A stretch of 64,000 bases of DNA. Origin: Aphelidium insulamus (lineage: Eukaryota > Aphelidiomycota > Aphelidea > Aphelidiaceae). Position 1 is the stretch's first letter, and each line of letters begins with the position of its first letter. Shown piece after piece: positions 28,666-40,934 of this stretch. The notes beneath the pieces were generated by a model. It had not been told where the DNA came from and did not search any database. It worked only from the letters and a program-made list of their open reading frames with translations. The position numbers and the translations under genes are program-made. The stretch covers positions 124,001 through 188,000 of the forward strand of contig JAZDSV010000026.1 in the NCBI GenBank assembly GCA_036784855.1, read 5' to 3'.

Positions 28666-30826
28666 CAGGGGCCCAACGTTATGGAGGGAAGCAGACAATT
28701 ACCCTAAGTCAACTTTTCCCTAACCCCTTTCCCAACTGACGGCTTGTTCCCTCCATAAATGGCCATATAGGGAAATTAAGGTACCCTATTAGAAGTAACC
28801 AAAGCGTCCGGATAAAGCGTATTTATTTGTCAATTTTTAGTTTCAATCCAAATTGAGTTCCACCTCAACCTCATTGCCAACATTGTCTTTGTCCGTTTCA
28901 GGAGCATCTACCAATTCGCAAATGACTTCACCCTCATTGTCCTCGTCATCAGCAGCTGCGTTTTGTGCAACCTGTTCGGCATCACAAACCGTTTTTGAGT
29001 CCCAGAGATCCTTGTCATGCGCAATATGATGAGCGCCTCAAAACTTTCATCGTGGAGATTGCGGTGCAAGTCCATTCGAACCAATTTTGCGCGGCTAAAC
29101 AAACGCTCAACAATGTTTGATGTTGGAAAAACATGTGCGGCACTGATGTACTGATCAGCGCAAACTTTGCGCTTTTTTAGAGAGAACGCCTGCGCAAGCC
29201 TTTGTTCCATCGAGGGTTCTTCATCTTTGTCTCCTCCATTGTTGTCTTCATCTACTTGGACTTGAAATCGGACCACCGCTGCCTTTTCATTGTTCGAAAG
29301 CAGATGAGACTGTTCATTTAAAAGCTTGATGACTCCACTCTCAAAATGAGGACTCTTAATCCTGGTGGTGTTAGGGGACAGCCACAGTTCCATGACTGCA
29401 AATTTGGGCTTGCTGAGCAAAATGTTGAACGCATTGCAAACTTGCACCATTGTCATGTTGTTGGCTTGGAGCTTCTTCGTCACCAACTGAAGAATCTTCA
29501 TGTCTTCGCACACTGAATCAACTACCCTGTCTGCTGTGGCATTGAGCATCAGCTTGCTCACACGCTCATTCAGATTTGCCAAATGCGGGCGCAGTTCCTG
29601 ATAACGGTGAAGCATTTCGTAAATTGACAACCATCCCGTCTGGTTCCACGTTTTGCCAGCTAGATGTGTGTGCTTCTTCAAGTCGGCTGCGCTCAGAACG
29701 TTCCGCAATTCTTTTATCAACTTGTTGACCTTCTTCAAGGTTGCTTGTTTTGGTGTTAGCCATTTTGTAACCGCAAGGTTGAGGCGGTGGCTTGCGCAAC
29801 CGACGATGTTGACATTGCACTCTCTTGCCAGCCTGACATTCACTTATGCGCTGTCCCCGACGATGTAGGTGACATTGTCAAAGGTGAAACCAAACTTTGA
29901 CAAAACTTCCACGATGTAGGCCTTGTGGGCGGCCGCATTCAAGCGGTACACTGAATTTGGTCCCGTGAATGGCAACTTGCCAAACAACAACATTAACGCC
30001 GAACGGCCGCTGTCGGATTTGGAATCATTGTAAACAGCAAAAATTCCCACAAAATGATCCGTCCCACTGCTCCAGCCATCAAATGCTAAGCCGAACTGGT
30101 TTGGTAAGATGTTGGCAATCTTCTTCTTGACCGCAACAACTACATTTCGGGCGGTAATCAAGAGTTTCTTGGCGCAAACCTGCAGAAGTTAAAAATATTG
30201 GTAACCCAGCTGAAAAATACCGGCTTTACTGCAGACTGGCCAGATAAAACCATCTGACAAGTATTCAAGTACTCAACAAATTTAAATGGCAAGTTGCAGT
30301 TTACAACGTATCAAAGCCACTTTTCCATGTTCAATGTCTTAGCTTTCGTGCCGTAGAAGGCAGTTAGTACAGTCTGCAAACCGTCCTCCCGGGAAGCTAA
30401 ATACTCGGCAAATGCGTCGCAGTGAACCAGCTTGGCGTGGCTCGCCAGGTTTGTACACCCCTTGACCAGCTTCTGCTTGATCTTGGCAGCTGTAGCCGGG
30501 CACGGCAGACATTTGTGTTCTGCATCCGATTTGGTGAGATTGCCGAAGAATTCATTGGCAATCTCCTTATCGTTGGCGCCGCCAATTCCATTGATAATGG
30601 AAGAACTTAAGAAATGAAATAGGTCAGATCACTACTCCTGATGAAAACACCTGCTTTTTTCAATGGTTTTATTGAACTTTCAGTCAGGGATATTAGGGTA
30701 CTATCAGGGCGGTGCTTCCCTCCCTACATGGCCCTATCTTGGTGGCATTCCCTCCATCCCTACCCTAACGTCCCTAATCCCTATTATGGCCATATATGGA
30801 GGGCGCCCTAACAAACTTCGGGCCCC

Positions 30827-30828
<2 letters not shown>
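28666..30828 (-). mobile_element. hAT transposon inside the (TAG)n microsatellite, 2163 bp
   Basis: Ends are caggggcccaacgtt and, reverse-complemented from the right, caggggcccgaagttt. Flanks are agtagtag on both sides (28658-28665, 30829-30836), an 8-bp match that fits hAT but is ambiguous within a triplet repeat. Subterminal gggaaa/ccctccata-type repeats are present at both ends. The transposase runs on the minus strand. Confidence 0.85.
28908..30585 (-). pseudogene. hAT transposase, broken by stop codons
   Basis: On the minus strand: a BED-type zinc finger (HKCLPC...NLASHAKLVHC, about 30560-30400), then EKWL followed by an in-frame TGA near 30316 and YVVNCNLPFKFVEYL. A likely intron ends at 30180. 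The core includes FGLAFDGWSSGTDHFVGIFA, VTYIVGDSA followed by TAA at 29844, and in the same frame NVRLARECNVNIVGCASHRL. The C-terminal dimerisation region is YISAAHVFPTSNIVERLFSR. The two stops are isolated single-base-type lesions, so the copy is recently dead. Confidence 0.85.

Positions 30829-30908
<80 letters not shown>
30829..30908. repeat. (AGT)n microsatellite, right part
   Basis: About 80 bp of nearly pure agt triplets directly after the hAT right end, purer than the left part. Confidence 0.95.
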
Positions 30909-31067
30909 CGCCAGATAGACGCCGTGACTTGAGCTGTATCAACAATGTTCACGAGGAAGTCTAGGAAGACTGACACTATAATAATTTCAGAGCCAGCAGC
31001 AGATGGCTGGTACAATAAATACTAAAGAAGAAGGAGCATTTCAAGGAGAGCGCAAGACAATACTAAA

Positions 31068-32887
31068 ATGCAAGTGGCATTGACGGCAGCGGCGACCTGC
31101 GTGGCGATGACGCTGCTGCACACCGTGTTCACGCGCATCCTGTTCTACGCCGACTATGCGCACACGGCTCTCCCGTCCATTAGGTGTGACGCGGTCCCCG
31201 CCGACCGCTTCGACTGGCAGGCGGTCTGTCTGCGCCCGTTGTCCATTGCCGAGCGCGTCACGGACGTTCTGCGCCCCAATTGGGACTTTATGCTGCTGTC
31301 GCCGTGGCTGCTGCACTCTCCTGCCGCTCTGCTCTCACTGGCAGCTATGGTGGCTGTGCTGCTGCGCCGTAATGTCCGCGACGCCGATGAACGCTCAGCG
31401 TTGATACAGCTGCTGGTCAGGCTCGCGTACGGCGCCGTGATCGCGCGTACAATACTTGCCTGGTTGCTCTTTCGCGCCCTCAGCTGGAAGTTTCCCGCGC
31501 TGTTTTCACATCAGGCGTGGCATGAGTGCGCCAACCACGGCCCGCTGCCGGCCATGGTGGCGTTTGGCATGTGGCAGTCGTTGTACGCGGTCTCGGCGCC
31601 TGTAAATTCCCCGCTGACCACGGTCGGCAGTGTCGGCGACGACGGCAGGGCAGAGCGCGTATTGCAGTGGCGACGTAACGCCATTATCGGCGCCGCCATG
31701 CTGTGTACTTGTGTCGTGGTGGCGGGCGCGGTTGACAGCGACGGCGTCCGCGTAGATCTGTTCTGGTCCATCGTGGCTGGCTGGCTGTCCGGCGTGCTGA
31801 TGTATGGCTGGCGGCACTGGCGGGACAGTTCAGCTAAAGTTCCGTCGCGGTGGCCATCAATGCTGTATCGCCTGGCGTTGACCACGTGTGTGCTGGTGGC
31901 GGCGTACGCTGTCGGCACCGATCTGCGGGACCGTCTGACGCTGGTCGGGCCGACCAGTGTGCCGGATGCCAGTTTGCAGCCGCTGGCACACGGCGGTCCC
32001 GAGTCGTTGCGCTCGCTGGCCCCCATGCGCCACAATTTGATCACGATGCTGGTGGTCACGGCGCCGCGCAGGTCCGAGCCGCGCTTCCTGCTCGACACCC
32101 TGGAGTCGTATGTGTCTGAGCTGCCGGTGGATGTGACGGAGCCGCTGTTTGGCCGCGTCTCCGTCGTCGTCTACACTCACTTTGCCGATGAGGAGCACGC
32201 GGTGTTTGCCGAGGCCAAGCAGCTCTACCGCAACAATCCACTGGTGCGTTTTGTGAGCGCGGTGGACACGGAGCCGCGCGTGCAGAAGCGCCACTTTGCC
32301 GCGGCATTGTCGTTCGCGGCCGCAGAATTGGACACCGAGTACCTGATGCTGCTGGAAGATGATTTCCCGCTGTGTCACGGCGCCTGGGACAGATTGCTGC
32401 ATGTGATTGCGTATGCGCAGCACGGTCCAGCCGCTGGTCACTGTGCCGTATTCATTGGCACAGGTGGCAGTGGGCTCGTGGTGCGCGGTGAAATGGTCCC
32501 CACGCTGGCCACCATGCTGGCAAGTGTGTGTGTCTGTCTGTATGGGATATATATATATATATATAATAATAGTATTGATGATAGCACGAGGACGAGGACG
32601 GGCCGCTGCCCACGGATGTTATTATGCAAGGCTGCTTGAAGGGAGATTTCGGCCAGTGTGCTCACTGTGCCAACAAGGTAACAACTGTGAACATATATTA
32701 AGATATATGCACTACTCGCTTGAATTAAACATTGCGGCAGCTGGTGATATCGCAGGTGTTGTACATGCGCCATATCGGCTACAACACGTCCACCTACCAC
32801 GACCACGTGTACGATCCCAGCTCGTTCCAGTGCGGATGGCGTCACCCGCTCAACGGTCACTCACGGGTCATTGTGGCCCCCATGTAA
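31068..32887 (+). CDS. Membrane glycosyltransferase, PGAP4-like
   Basis: Exons 31068-32519, 32585-32677 and 32741-32887. The first 300 residues have about five or six hydrophobic segments (VALTAAATCVAMTLLHTVFT, ALLSLAAMVAVLLR, AIIGAAMLCTCVVVAGAV and others). The rest is a GT domain with MLVVTAPRR, VVVYTHFADE, FAAAELDTEYLMLLEDDFPL (acidic metal-binding motif) and the end SSFQCGWRHPLNGHS. This resembles PGAP4/TMEM246, which adds GalNAc to GPI anchors in the Golgi; the N-terminal multi-pass region differs. Intron 1 is GC-AG (GCAAGT) and carries TG and TA repeats; its acceptor could be 32584 or 32590. The exact acceptor sugar is unknown. Confidence 0.72.
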
Positions 32888-32998
32888 ATGTAAATAAACT
32901 ACTTCTGTGTACAGAATATACATTGTATATGCCAAGGATTATGCGATGCTTCTTTATTTTGACGTTAGAATTGTGTTGTATGTGCAATCAACAAAGAA

Positions 32999-33395
32999 CT
33001 AGTCGCGCAACTGTCGCGAAACCTCCTCCGCACTGCGCCCCTTTGTCTCGGGCATCGTAATCCACATCACGGCAAAAAAGGCGAAAGTGATGGCGGAGAA
33101 CGGCAGGAAGGTGTAATCTTGCAGCCGCTTCATCATTAGCGGAAACAGCAGCGACACCAGAAAGCTGGCAGCCCAGTTGACGCACACCGCCACCGATGCT
33201 TCACACAAGTAAGTCAAGGTACAATTTATAGATGTGTACATGTATGTACAGTGTCTAATTAAAGATATAAACAGTATATACGTACCAGCAGCCCCCAGTG
33301 CGTGGGTGGGAAATATTTCCGACATGAGCATCCAAGGAATGGGTCCCAACCCAATTGCAAACATGGCCACGTACAACATCACTGCAACCGTCAGC

Positions 33396-33426
<31 letters not shown>

Positions 33427-34161
33427 AATCAAATATGTAGGTACCAAGGATCGCCGTGAGAATATCCACGCCGTACACGGAGGAAATAATGAGCAGCATT
33501 GCGTCGACAGCAACGCCGAGTTGAGACGTGAGAAAGAGCCCGCGCCGGCCGACGCGCTCCACCAGCACCACCGACAGACACGTCATCAGCAAGTTGACCA
33601 CGCCGACCAGCACGGTGACCGTGAGTGCAAAGTCGCCAAACAGATCCTTGAATATGGCGGTGGAGTACTGGATGACGCCGTTGATGCCGCACAGCTGCTG
33701 CGACAGTTGCGCCACAATGGCCAGCATGAGCGCGCGCCGGTACATCTTGGTCGTGAAGAGGGTGCGTATGGACACGTTGCCTGCGCCGCCCTGTGCCGAC
33801 CCATGCTCTCGGTCGCGCGCCTGCACAATCAGCTGCAGCTCGTCGGCCACGTAGCGATGTCCGCGGAGCCGCTGTAGAGAGTGCAGTGCATCCACCATGC
33901 GCCCCTTGGCCACCAGATAGTGCGGTGTCTCGACGGCAAAGCGCACAGCCAAAAGTTGTAGCAGCGACGGGACACACGTCAATGCCAGCAAGTAGCGCCA
34001 CAGCGTGTACTCGGACAGCGGTAAACCGCACAGCTGGCTCAGCAGGATGCCCACCACGACGGCCAGCTGGTGCAAGGTTCCCACCGCGCCTGGCAGTCAC
34101 ATAATATTAGTTCGGTACAAGACTTACTCTGTATAGTCTTTACAGCATATATACAATACAA

Positions 34162-34208
<47 letters not shown>

Positions 34209-34913
34209 CATATAATGTATATTACATACCGCGCAGACGAATCGGGCTGACCTCACTAATGTACATGGGAGCGGCGGCAGTGGCCACACCCGAACCCAGA
34301 CCCACCAGGAAACGCCCAATGGCCAGGCAGGCAATGTTGGGCGCCAGACCCATCAGCACTCCGCCAGCCAGCAGCGAGATGTTATTCCACGCCAGCGTGG
34401 CGCGACGCCCGAGCAGCTGGCATATTCGCCCACCACTCACGCCGCCAAACAGGCCACCCAGCGAGTAGGCACCCACCACTGCACCCCACTGCAACTCGTC
34501 CATGGCAATGCAGCGCGGCAACCAACCATCGCCCGCGTCCTCACAATCACTGATGGCCTTTTCGGGGTTGTTGACCACTGCACGCGTCAGTGAGTGCTAT
34601 ATAGAATGTATATACACATATACTGTATGTGCATACAGGTACGTAATATGCATGCTACATCTATCCACAGCACTCAACACCTACCGCCAATGTTCCAGCC
34701 GAACTGAAAGGAGCCCAGCACGGCAAAGAACACGCAAAAGGCCAGATACGCGGTGAACTGCTCGTCGCGAGGCGCGGCGGAGTCGGCATCCACCGCTGTA
34801 CACTCTGCGCCCCCACGTAGCAGAGGCTTATCATCATCAGCAGCATCGTTGTCGCGGTCGGCGGAGCGTGGCGAGGCGCCGTAAATCGACACGGCGTCTT
34901 CGGCGTTCCCCAT
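32999..34913 (-). CDS. MFS sugar transporter (GLUT-like)
   Basis: Exons on the minus strand: 34913-34685, 34577-34230, 34089-33445, 33381-33286 and 33198-32999; all GT-AG with frame kept. Twelve membrane segments fit. Signatures are FGWNIGG in TM1, GGRICQLLGRRATL, GRFLVGLGSGVATAAAPMYI SE in TM4, ETPHYL, QLSQQLCGINGVIQYST in TM7, VERVGRRGLF, GPIPWMLMSEIFP in TM10 and PETKGRS after TM12. These place it with facilitative or proton-coupled hexose transporters of the plasma membrane or vacuole (yeast Vps73/mammalian GLUT type). The acidic N-terminal 45 residues are cytosolic. Introns at 33382-33444 and 34090-34229 contain (TA)n tracts. Confidence 0.93.
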
Positions 34914-35480
34914 TGCAAAGTGGTGTGATTGCGTGATTGCGTGATGGCGCCATTTGCATCTTGGTGCGCTTAGTAAGCCACTGGCTGCTTAGTAATCAGA
35001 GCAGACTGTTGGTCATCATTGAGATAGCTATTTGCCAAGAACGTCAACTTTATATATATATATATATATATTCACAGCACGTGCATGTGGACAGTATGCG
35101 CCAATATCATTGGCCACAGCTTTGATCAGATATCGCTAAAAGAAAATAAGAATTGTTGCAGAGAGACATGAAGAACCACACATAAATATGAGTTAACACT
35201 ACATAGTTGTATTCATGTGTTAACTTTGGCCGCTAGCTGAATGTTGTAAAAAAACATCGTCAAGAAGCTCTCTACTTTTTGTGAAATACGATTTCAGTGA
35301 CTCAGCAACTCCTCACTGGTGTCCACCGCGGCTCATCACGTGCAATAGACGCTTGTTTGTGGGATTATTGGCAGTACATAAATACCGGAAGGACGAATGC
35401 CGTGTCACAACATCAGATTTACACACCGACAAATTGAATAGTTAGTTAGTATGATATAACAACAAGCATTGTATGATGTA
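34914..35480. other. Intergenic between the transporter and RAD18
   Basis: Contains a (TA)n tract at 35052-35071 and no supportable gene. It includes the promoter of the transporter and the 3' flank of RAD18. Confidence 0.4.
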
Positions 35481-35786
35481 CTACGAGCCCAAGTGCTGGG
35501 GCTCAGCTCTGGCGGCCGAGTGCGTGCGCGCCGCCTCTGCATGCAGCCGGTCAAACTCGGACGCGTAGCGCTTGCGGTGCGCCTCCACGTCCAACTCGTC
35601 ACGGCTGTGGTGCGGGTCTTGTAGCAGGCGCTGTTCGCTGGCATACACTGCGTTGCGCAGCTGTTCATCCGTCTGCGCGGACTGCGAGTCACACGCCGCA
35701 TTCCACACTGTCACAAACAGAGTGTGCCGCCTTATCATGGCCTGCGCATACAGGTTATATATTATACTGAATATACAAAAGTATTG

Positions 35787-35828
<42 letters not shown>

Positions 35829-36563
35829 TTCATATATACAGCTTATATGTGTATATATATTTATATATATGTGTACCTTGCGAGTGAGGCCGGCGGTGGC
35901 CAGGCCAACGGACTGCAGTAGCCGCCGCACTTCCCGGTCAGACATGCCGGTGTAGAAGACGCGCGCCTTCTTTGTTCGATGGTTGGGTGCCGCCGCGTCT
36001 GCCGGTAAACCCACTGCGCCGTGCACAGCGACAATCTCAATGTCGTTGTCGTCGGCGGCTTGCTTGCCGTTAGCTGCATTGGCATTCGCGGAGTGGCGCC
36101 GCAATGCCTCGATGGTCATGGACCTGTGCACGTGCATGTCATTGAGAGCGGTCTATGCAGACACTGCACACACACACACACACACACACACCTGACCGGC
36201 TTCAGCTGTGCGATCATGTCGTCCAGCACGCGGTTGGTGCGCATGTCGCTTGTGCCGCGCGGACACTGCATTCGACACGCCGGACACTGCTTCACGGCAC
36301 CCGGCTGCACCGCGAATGCCGACTGCACGCACAGCGAGCTGACACAGTGTGTGTGAGTGGGCGTGAGTGCGTGGAGCCGTGCGTGAGTGAGCAGAGTGCA
36401 CAGACCAAAAGTTGTGCGTGCACGGCAGCATGACTGCGCCACTAAAGTACTCGTGGCACACTGGGCAGCGCAGCAGGCCGTCCAGCGCCGCCCAGCACGG
36501 GTGCGGCCAATCCTCCGGCTCCGTGAGCTCTGCGTCTGGTCGCTCCAACTGCTGGCCACCCAT
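35481..36563 (-). CDS. RAD18: RAD18-like E3 ubiquitin ligase (RING, SAP)
   Basis: Exons on the minus strand: 36563-36406, 36338-36192, 36123-35877 and 35741-35481; about 270 residues. RING finger: LLRCPVCHEYFSGAVMLPCT, HNFCSLCVQ and KQCPACR (C3HC4, completed across intron 1), followed by the Rad18-type NRVLDDMIAQLK. The SAP domain is FYTGMSDREVRRLLQSVGLA plus LTRKAMIRRHTLFVTVWNA. Rad18 with Rad6 monoubiquitinates PCNA for translesion synthesis. The UBZ zinc finger between RING and SAP is not seen; that region is short (about 70 residues), so the protein is small for Rad18. Introns 2 and 3 carry (CA)n and (TA)n tracts. Confidence 0.85.
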
Positions 36564-36665
36564 ACCGGGCCGGAATGTGCGTGCGTGTGTGCTTGGGTCT
36601 GCGTGGTGGCCACGGGGCGCTATAAATATGCCCGCCCGCCTCGCGCGCACAAATACAAGTGTCGA

Positions 36666-37860
36666 ATGTCTGTTGCCGGCGCTTCGGCTTCCCCAGCGGC
36701 CGCCTCCTCCGCGCCTGCCATCACTGCCAGGTGTGTCCGCTGCCTGTGCATACATCCCTGTAGCATGCTGTGCTATCCGTGTAGCTGTGTACAACTAACT
36801 GCTGTATTGTGTTTCGCAGAGCCAAGTGGGACTATGACGCCGCCGAGGACAACGAACTGTCGTTCAAGTGCGGCGACGTAATCTCCGTCAAGGCCAAGCA
36901 CAACGCCGACTGGTGGGAGGGTGAAGTGCGCGGTGCGTCCGGCTACTTCCCCGCCAACCGCGTCGAGGAGATCGCGCCGCCCCGACCCGCTCTCTCCACC
37001 AAGCCGTCGCTGGCCGCCGCGGTACGCTCCACCGCACTGTGTGTCCCTGACTGATATGTGCGCCGGTGGCTCTTTGTGCAGCTGGCGGTCGGAAGTTCTG
37101 CCGCACTGGCCGCCGTGGCTCCCGTCACCGCGCCCGCAGACAACGCCACGACGGCGTCAACAGCGGCCAGCGAGAACAGTGGCGACGCGCCCGCCGTGCC
37201 CACCCTGTCCGTGCGCCAGTCCGTGGCCCGTCTGTCCATGTCGGCCATAATTATGGTGCCGCCGCCGCCACCGCTGCAAGTGTCCACCGCCACCAATAAT
37301 GGCGCCAGTACTGTTGGCACACCGACAGCGTCAGCCACGGCGCCGCCAGTAAAGAAGGGGCGACCGCCGAGCGGGCAAGGCAGCGCTATCGGCGGCGGCG
37401 GTGGCACTACTGGAAGCAGCGCTGCACTTACTGGAGGCATCACGGGTGGGGGACGCGGAACCGGAGCCGTGCCGGGAACACGTTAGTGCCACTCCAGGCT
37501 GCCATGCACGCCAAAAACTAACCGTTAACTGCGCAGTGGACTCGCCCATTGCCAACTCGTTGAACGCGGCTCTCCTGGCGCGCATATCCTCGCCCGTTTC
37601 GCCGTCCCCGTCGCTGCTTACACCCTCCGACACCAGTTCACAGGTGGACGAAGCGGTGGATGAGGACGGGGAACTGGTGGTGAGTGCTACAAATAGTATA
37701 ACATGCTTGTTATACTATTTGTGCTTGTATTGCGCATATAGTGTCGGTATAGTGATCTGTTATTGTGTGGTGTGTGTGTGTGTGTGGCCGTGACAGTCCA
37801 CGTGACAGTTGACTATGTGGAGTGCCCTGTATGGCTGCGTGCGCCCATGCTTGTGACAGT

Positions 37861-37901
<41 letters not shown>

Positions 37902-39505
37902 GTGTTATTAACTCATTCGTGGCAGAACTTGGAACCACCGGCGCAGACGGATATTCGCCGCGAGGGATTCTTGTCGCGCAAGAATGACGCGGCCGCTAAA
38001 AAGGTTGCGCGCACCTGGCGACAATTTTGGGTGGAGCAGGCCGGTGCCATGCTCTACTTTTACAAAGAGGCACCCAACAAGCGCAAGTTGGACAAGCGGG
38101 ACCCGCCGCTCTCCGGGCTGGACGTGCACGGCTGTTTCGTTGAGCTGGTCAAGTCGGGCGAGAAGAAGAAGCACTCGTTCCAGGTGGTGACCACTCGCGG
38201 ACATATTTATCTCTTTCAGGCACAGAGCGACGCCGATTGCCAGGCGTGGATGGAAATTATCACCGAGGCTGCTGCTAATAATAGTAAATCTCTGCGTGCC
38301 GGCGGTGCCAACTCGGTATGCTGTGCATTATATTATACTGCGTTGACAACCATGTCGTTATATGGTTACGTAATATGGTCTCATATAACTTTCTATCAGC
38401 CGCTGAGTCCCAACTCTCGAACTGGCTCCATATCGGCCAAGGAAGCCCCGCCGGCAAAGGCTAAAACACCCAAAGGCAAGTTGCCGTTTTATACATCAAT
38501 GATGGACTGATAATAATAATGTTGTGCAGAAGAGGAGCCGCGGGAGAAAAAGGGATTGTTCGGCAGCAAGTCCAAAACCGAAAACAGCAAGCAGCAGCTC
38601 AAGGCCAAAAAGAGTCTGGACACGACCGCCGACAATGAGGACCTGCTGACTGAGGAGCAGTGGCGACAAAACGCCAAGAACAAGCTGTTTGGCTTCTTCA
38701 AGCAGCGTCCAAATGCCGAATCGCTCAAGGAGCGCGGCATTATCCGCGATGGTCAGTTGATCACACCGATAGTGTAACATTCGACGTTGACGATGTAGAT
38801 GTGCTGCTGTTTGGCGGACTGCTGCAGACAGCATGTGATCGCGACAGCCGAAAAGTGCCGCTGATTGTGGAGCAGTGCATTCAGCGCGTCGAGCAAAAGG
38901 GCATGGACACCGTCGGCATATATCGACTGTCCGGCAACGCCTCCACCATACAGAAACTTCGATTCCTCTTCAACGAAGGTTTGGACACACCATTTTACTC
39001 AGTGCTTACTGGCTGACTGGCGGCAGATGCATCGCTGGTTGACTTGGCTGACGAGCAGTGGGCTGACATCAATGTCGTGACCGGCGCACTGAAGCTCTAC
39101 TTTCGGGAGCTGCAAACGCCGCTGATGACATTTGACCTGTATGCGGCGTTTGTTGAGGCTGCCCGTAAGTCACTGTTTTGTCGTTATCAATGAATGTTCA
39201 CACTTCATGCAGGCATGAGTGAATCCGAGGCGCGATTGAACACGATTGCGGCACTGGTAAAGTCTCTGCCGCCAGCGCACTACGCCACCCTCGAGTACCT
39301 TGTGCGCCACCTGGTCCGTGTAGCCAGGCAGTCCGAGGTGAACAAGATGGAAGTGCAGAATATTGCCATTGTGTTTGGGCCAACGCTGCTCCGACCGCTT
39401 GTGGACTCTGCAAACGCCATAATGAACATGGGACATCAGAATACCGTCATGGAAGTTGTTATTGGCAGCTGTGACGCTATATTCGGCAAATCCACGGCAC
39501 AGTAG
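36666..39505 (+). CDS. SH3-PH-RhoGAP protein
   Basis: Exons: 36666-36730, 36820-37021, 37082-37481, 37537-37679, 37926-38315, 38400-38475, 38530-38751, 38799-38978, 39027-39164 and 39213-39505. SH3: AKWDYDAAEDNELSFKCGDV, then DWWEGEV and GYFPANRVE. Then a Pro/Ala/Thr-rich linker (MVPPPPPLQV). PH: REGFLSRKND, RTWRQFWVEQAG, HSFQVVTTRGHIYLFQAQS and CQAWMEIITEAA. RhoGAP: TVGIYRLSGNAS (Arg finger), LYFRELQTPLMTFDLY and NIAIVFGPTLLRP. It likely inactivates a Cdc42/Rho GTPase at membranes. Intron 38476-38529 is GC-AG (GCAAGT). The 38752-38798 intron (47 bp) is the only one that restores the RhoGAP frame. Confidence 0.9.
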
Positions 39506-39986
39506 CTGCTTAATTATCATTCAATATATATACTCTAGACTTTATAATTTGGCCATATGTCTCTTGATCGAATTGCTGTTGATCGAATTCATGCACTGCG
39601 GTATTGGAGCCTGCATTAGTGGTCAGTGACCGCCAGCAACAGCAAAGCCGATTAAACAGTGGCTCATATCAGATCAATATCGTATTGGACCTTATGCTAT
39701 ACTTACATTCATGATTTTATAGTGAGCACTAGCAACTGAGGCCAATATGCAGCGACTCATATCACTTATCAGATTAACCCTGAGACAAGCAAGCGACCTC
39801 AACATAGCGGCAACCTTAACACGAGGTAAAAGAAGATATATGCTGGCAAAGTAAATGTGCACAATATACAACGCTGTGTAATATATACCTAGCGCCACAA
39901 TTAGTAGTCAAAGTTAGGTTATAAACGAACTTTGGAGAAAGATTAGCGCACAATTCATCCTCAAATAGGCAAAGCCACGGTGCACA
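39506..39986. other. Intergenic, nothing recognised
   Basis: No frame or repeat of note between the RhoGAP gene and the SR-protein gene; it should contain a terminator and a promoter. Confidence 0.35.
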
Positions 39987-40934
39987 ATGAGCGAACCAGC
40001 ATATGGCGCCCGCCTGTTCGTGGGCCACTTGTCGCAGTCGGTGCTGCGCGAAGATCTGGAAAAGATTTTCAGCAAGTATGGAAAGCTGCGCTCCGTGGAC
40101 ATTCTGGTATGGGGTTGCTGTGTAGTTAAGCGTAGAAGGCGCGCTGACCGCCGCCAGCGTGGATTTGGCTACGTCGAGTTCTTTGACCCGCGTGACGGCG
40201 ACGAGGCACGCCACGAGCTGAATGGCTATGAGTAAGATCTCTGGTCTGTTGTGTGTTGCTGACGTCGGCACAAGGCTGGGCAATGAGCGCATCTCGGTGG
40301 AGGTCGCTCGTCCGCGTCCATCGCGCGGTGGTGGCTACCGCGACACTTATCGCGACAGCTATAGAGACAGCTACCGCGATAGCTACAGGGACGGCTACCG
40401 TGACAGCTACCGCGATGTAGGCGCGCGTGACGACCGCTACCGCGACGACTACTACTATGATGATCGTCGTCGGGACCGATCTCCGCCGCCGCCGCCGCCC
40501 TACCGGTATGATCTGAGTTACTATGCATAGATGCCTCCTCGGGGCGGCTTTGAAGTGAATTTGACTAATACATGCAGCGGCCGAGATGACCGTGGAGATT
40601 ACCGCTCTCGTTACGACTATGATGGTGAGTTTCGTAGTTTAGTAAAGTATATGCCCGGTTGTTGTCCTGCGTTGTATGTGTCTATCCATAGTTGGATGTA
40701 TGTATGTATGTATATATTTATGTACGTGCATTTATGTGATGTATGATGTATTATGTATCCTAGACTGATATATTCCTTGTAGATGATCGTCGACGGGATG
40801 AGTATCGCAGCCCTGAACGCCGGGGATCTCCAGACTGTACGTAGAATGGATCCCTCTGGTTGAATATCATGCACCATATTGAACGCGCAGATTACCGTGA
40901 CTATCGGCGCTCGTCACGCAGTCCTCGTCGCTGA
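39987..40934 (+). CDS. SR-type splicing factor with one RRM
   Basis: Exons 39987-40106, 40158-40231, 40275-40505, 40578-40624, 40783-40836 and 40891-40934. The RRM has ARLFVGHLSQSVLREDLEKI (RNP2 FVGHL) and RGFGYVEF (RNP1). The tail is Arg/Asp/Tyr/Ser-rich, with a tandem YRDS/YRDT/YRDG repeat (seven units), then RRDRSPPPPPPYR, RRDEYRSPERRGSP and SSRSPRR. This fits an SRSF1/SRSF7- or Npl3-like factor acting in pre-mRNA splicing. Intron 1 is 51 bp (multiple of three, no stop), so its retention would give a longer isoform with RKR-rich residues. The YRDS block may vary between strains. Confidence 0.85.

Noticed and set aside
28458-28676. Tyr/Thr/Leu-rich frames over the (TAG)n tract
   Set aside because: Triplet-repeat artefacts.
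28908-30400. Recoded UAA/UGA codons in the hAT transposase
   Set aside because: Housekeeping genes here end normally with TAA, TAG and TGA and have no in-frame stops, so the transposon stops are lesions, not a variant code.
37058-37486. Separate genes in the Ala/Thr/Pro-rich linker
   Set aside because: The frame joins in phase to the SH3 and PH exons by GT-AG introns, so it is one protein.
38752-38775. A 21-nt intron (gtcagttgatc...gatag) in the RhoGAP gene
   Set aside because: It would create an immediate TAA; the 47-nt choice ending at 38798 restores the conserved frame instead.
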